Shown here: positions 22,134-23,697 of the stretch, piece after piece
Layout: the number at the start of each line of letters is the position of its first letter
Numbering within the stretch: position 1 is the stretch's first letter
Assembly (NCBI GenBank): GCA_023435645.1
Contig: JAEYRK010000095.1
Coordinates: 1 to 23,697 of the forward strand
DNA: 23,697 nucleotides
Source: Bacillota bacterium
GTDB taxonomy: Bacteria > Bacillota > Clostridia > Lachnospirales > Lachnospiraceae
Direction of reading: 5' to 3'
Made by a program: the position numbers and the translations under genes
Notes under the pieces: generated by a model
What the model was told of the DNA's origin: nothing
Seen by the model: the letters and a program-made list of their open reading frames with translations, nothing else
The model's database searches: none

Positions 22134-22483
22134 ATTTACCTCCCATAAGATGTCCATTCCATTCTTTTCTGTCTCATGATTCATCATCAACTTGACTATC
22201 CCCTCACTAAAATCGCATATTATGAATGTCATGTCAAGCCTTCTGTTGGCGTTCCTTAAAAAATAATAATATAATAGTAACTCAGATGGCAAAACGGTAT
22301 ATTGGTCCGGCCTGGCATATATGTACTAGCTAATTATATGTCACTAGCTTTCATCAGGATGCTCCGCTATTAAGTTAACTTATGGCAAAATGTACAACTA
22401 TTTGGCACAATCATGAGGTATACCATAATCTCTTTTATATACATAGCCGCTTCCACCTAAAGAAGAATAGTGTTTAGTTAAAT
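22134..22483. other. Spacer upstream of the DUF3842-ECF pair
   Basis: This holds the probable leader of the leftward pair. CTTGAC and GTCAAG can pair around a loop of about 36 nt (roughly 22190-22240). I looked for cobalamin, TPP, THF and preQ1 riboswitch landmarks and did not recognise any. The rest is AT-rich with no gene visible. Confidence 0.35.
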
Positions 22484-23097
22484 TCAATCATTAGCATAAG
22501 TATAATAATTCTGATTCATTATTCCTATAAATGTGACATCATATTTATCTTCAGAGTCTTCTAATTGCTTTATCATTCGGTTTACATCTATACCTTTTGT
22601 TAGAAAATCAAAGTTTGTATCCTTAATATAATTTTTTTAACATCCTCGCTGAAATCACGTTTCTCATCATTATTAACATCATTGGCTGCATTCGTGGATT
22701 TATCTTTGCTTGTATCATTTGTTGTATCTTTGCTTAACGTATTATTTGAATCTTTTTCAACAATTGAGACCTTCGGTTCTGTGCAATGGTACCCCCATAA
22801 AATCTGCTTCATACTATAGCACCTATCTATATTAATCTCACGGGCCTGGTCCAGTATATAAGTAACCAATTTATGTGGTTTATATATATAAGCTATCGTC
22901 CAAGTAATAAGTTCATACTGTGAAGTGATCGTGATTACATTATCAGTTTCCTTAATACAGCCAAAATTCAAAAATGCAAGGACATCATATAAGCTAAATA
23001 ATGTTGAATTCTTATCCTCCTCCAAATGAAATTCATAGACCAGTTCGAATGCACTGATTATATCTTCAAAATTTGCATACTTTAATAACATATCCAT
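22484..23097 (-). pseudogene. Unidentified gene with a frameshift at a poly-A tract
   Basis: The first frame begins MDMLLKYANFEDIISAFELV at ATG 23097 and runs to EDVKKIILR... before stopping at 22600. The next frame continues with coding-like sequence NYIKDTNFDFLTKGIDV, MIKQLEDSEDKYDVTF and MNQNYYTYAND, ending with TGA at 22484. One extra A in the run of seven As (T7 at 22632-22638 on the + strand) would join both into a product of about 203 residues. There is a hydrophilic T/N/D/K-rich linker (about 115-150) between two structured parts. I do not recognise the family. It has higher AT content and N/D/K usage than neighbouring genes, hinting at a different history. Mutation, phase variation or a sequencing error are all possible. 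Confidence 0.65.
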
Positions 23098-23213
23098 TTG
23101 AGTACCCCCTAGAAAATAATTTCATAGGCCTACTCAATAGGTTTCAACATATAGAAAAAGACCACAAAGAAAGCATAGCATTCCTGTAGCCTAAAAGTTG
23201 TAATCATGTGCAA

Positions 23214-23242
23214 ATAGTAACCTGTTTCGTCTTCCATATCAA
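23214..23242 (-). promoter_or_regulatory. Probable promoter of the frameshifted gene
   Basis: On the - strand TTGATA (23242-23237) and TACTAT (23219-23214) are separated by 17 bp, with five and four matches to consensus. Transcription would start near 23207, about 110 nt before the ATG. Confidence 0.5.
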
Positions 23243-23249
23243 TCATCTA

Positions 23250-23287
23250 TTTCTATTCCAAAATAGAAACTACTAATTCATATGAAT
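23250..23287. repeat. Two adjacent palindromes in AT-rich spacer
   Basis: TTTCTAT/ATAGAAA (23250-23256 with 23263-23269) forms a 7-bp hairpin, and ATTCATATGAAT (23276-23287) is a perfect palindrome. Both lie just upstream of the -35 box at 23237-23242, where a regulator could bind. AT-rich chance is a fair alternative. Confidence 0.35.
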
Positions 23288-23565
23288 GAAACCAGATGCA
23301 ATAATTACATTCCATTTAATCTATAAGATTTATGTCCTCTAATTGCTAACTAAAAAGAAGTACACAACAAAAAACCTAATGAATAGGCATAACTAAACTT
23401 CTTTTTACCAACCTTCAATTATGAAAATTATTTGCAATTAAAAAACTACAAAACAAATCCTCCTGAACTTAATATATAAATTGGGTTTATATTAAATTCG
23501 TGACAAATAGAAATCACATCTTATACTTATAATATTCCACTATTAATCATATATCAAGTAATAAT
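23288..23565. other. AT-rich spacer before the rlmD-type gene
   Basis: No gene is visible. It includes an 11-bp perfect inverted repeat (23351-23361 with 23397-23407) around a small CCTA/TAGG hairpin that is followed by six Ts on the - strand. This might be a weak terminator for the leftward methyltransferase gene. Confidence 0.4.
23351..23407 (-). terminator. Nested inverted repeat, weak terminator candidate
   Basis: The outer arms TAAAAAGAAGT and ACTTCTTTTTA are perfect complements. Inside, CCTA-TTCAT-TAGG precedes TTTTTT on the - strand. The short inner stem makes termination uncertain. It lies about 160 nt past the leftward stop at 23566. Confidence 0.35.
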
Positions 23566-23697
23566 TCAAGATAAGACAAATCCCCTCCTAGACAGCAAGC
23601 AAACCGTCTCCACGTGCACACTATGTCCAAACTGGTCCACCGGTCTTACCTTAACCAGTTCATAATCCCTCTCACATAGGTATTTAAGATCCCTAGC
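23566..23697 (-). CDS. rlmD: TrmA/RlmD-type 23S rRNA uracil-5-methyltransferase (3' end)
   Basis: Only the last 43 codons are in the window; the gene continues past the right edge. The sequence ARDLKYLCERDYELVKVRPVD followed by QFGHSVHVETVCLLSR is the standard C-terminal ending of the RlmD/RlmCD/TrmA family (LKYL....Y.......PVDMFP.T.HVE.V.LL), which makes 5-methyluridine in 23S rRNA using SAM and an Fe-S cluster. The usual MFPHT is QFGHS here, a mild divergence. After the family motif it adds a short tail (RRGFVLS) to TGA at 23568-23566. The paralogue cannot be settled from this piece. Confidence 0.82.
   Translation of the reverse strand, partial: ARDLKYLCERDYELVKVRPVDQFGHSVHVETVCLLSRRGFVLS

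Noticed and set aside
22134..22292. N-terminal extension of the DUF3842 protein to 22292
   Set aside because: The extension has no family similarity, while a GTG with a good GGGAGG site lies exactly at the conserved domain start.

Overview
This window looks like ordinary chromosome from a low-to-moderate G+C anaerobic Firmicute, most likely a Lachnospiraceae-type clostridium. The basis is the protein family set (YetF/DUF421 with DUF4363, DUF3842 with an ECF S component, a DUF3877-like protein, a short MntR-type repressor beside feoAB), strong AGGAGG-type ribosome binding sites, and consensus TTGACA-17-TATAAT promoters. I see no phage, plasmid, transposase, CRISPR array, rRNA or tRNA. The genus is inference.

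Left part (1-9.2 kb): the 3' end of murF (peptidoglycan precursor synthesis) converges on a DEAD-box RNA helicase whose tail is a degenerate 15-bp tandem repeat. Next is a secreted protein with four Big_2 immunoglobulin-like domains. Facing it is a leftward operon of two ABC-2 permeases, one ABC ATPase and an unidentified companion protein. The operon starts from a perfect promoter followed by a 28-bp inverted repeat. Upstream is a large ABC-F ribosome-associated ATPase preceded by a strong intrinsic terminator, which may be an attenuator or the end of a decayed gene.

Middle part (9.2-16.4 kb): a zone with several broken or reduced genes. It holds an unidentified frameshifted remnant, a methyltransferase that has lost its SAM-binding motif I, and an NlpC/P60 domain without a signal peptide. 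Between them is an intact amtB-glnK ammonium operon. Its consensus promoter is followed almost at once by an intrinsic terminator, which suggests control by antitermination. A DUF3877-like gene, a small zinc-ribbon frame, a PrcB-like lipoprotein and a MraY-like membrane glycosyl-phosphate transferase follow.

Right part (16.5-23.7 kb): a metal-dependent MntR/DtxR-type repressor is divergent from feoA-feoB (ferrous iron uptake), and the two feo genes are separated by an 8-bp tandem repeat. Next come the YetF/DUF421-DUF4363 pair and a leftward DUF3842-ECF S-component pair. The window ends with an unidentified gene frameshifted at a poly-A tract and the 3' end of a TrmA/RlmD-type rRNA methyltransferase. 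I found no convincing novel multi-gene system. The best leads are regulatory (amtB leader, ABC-F leader, feoA-feoB repeat, ABC exporter operator) and signs of gene decay.
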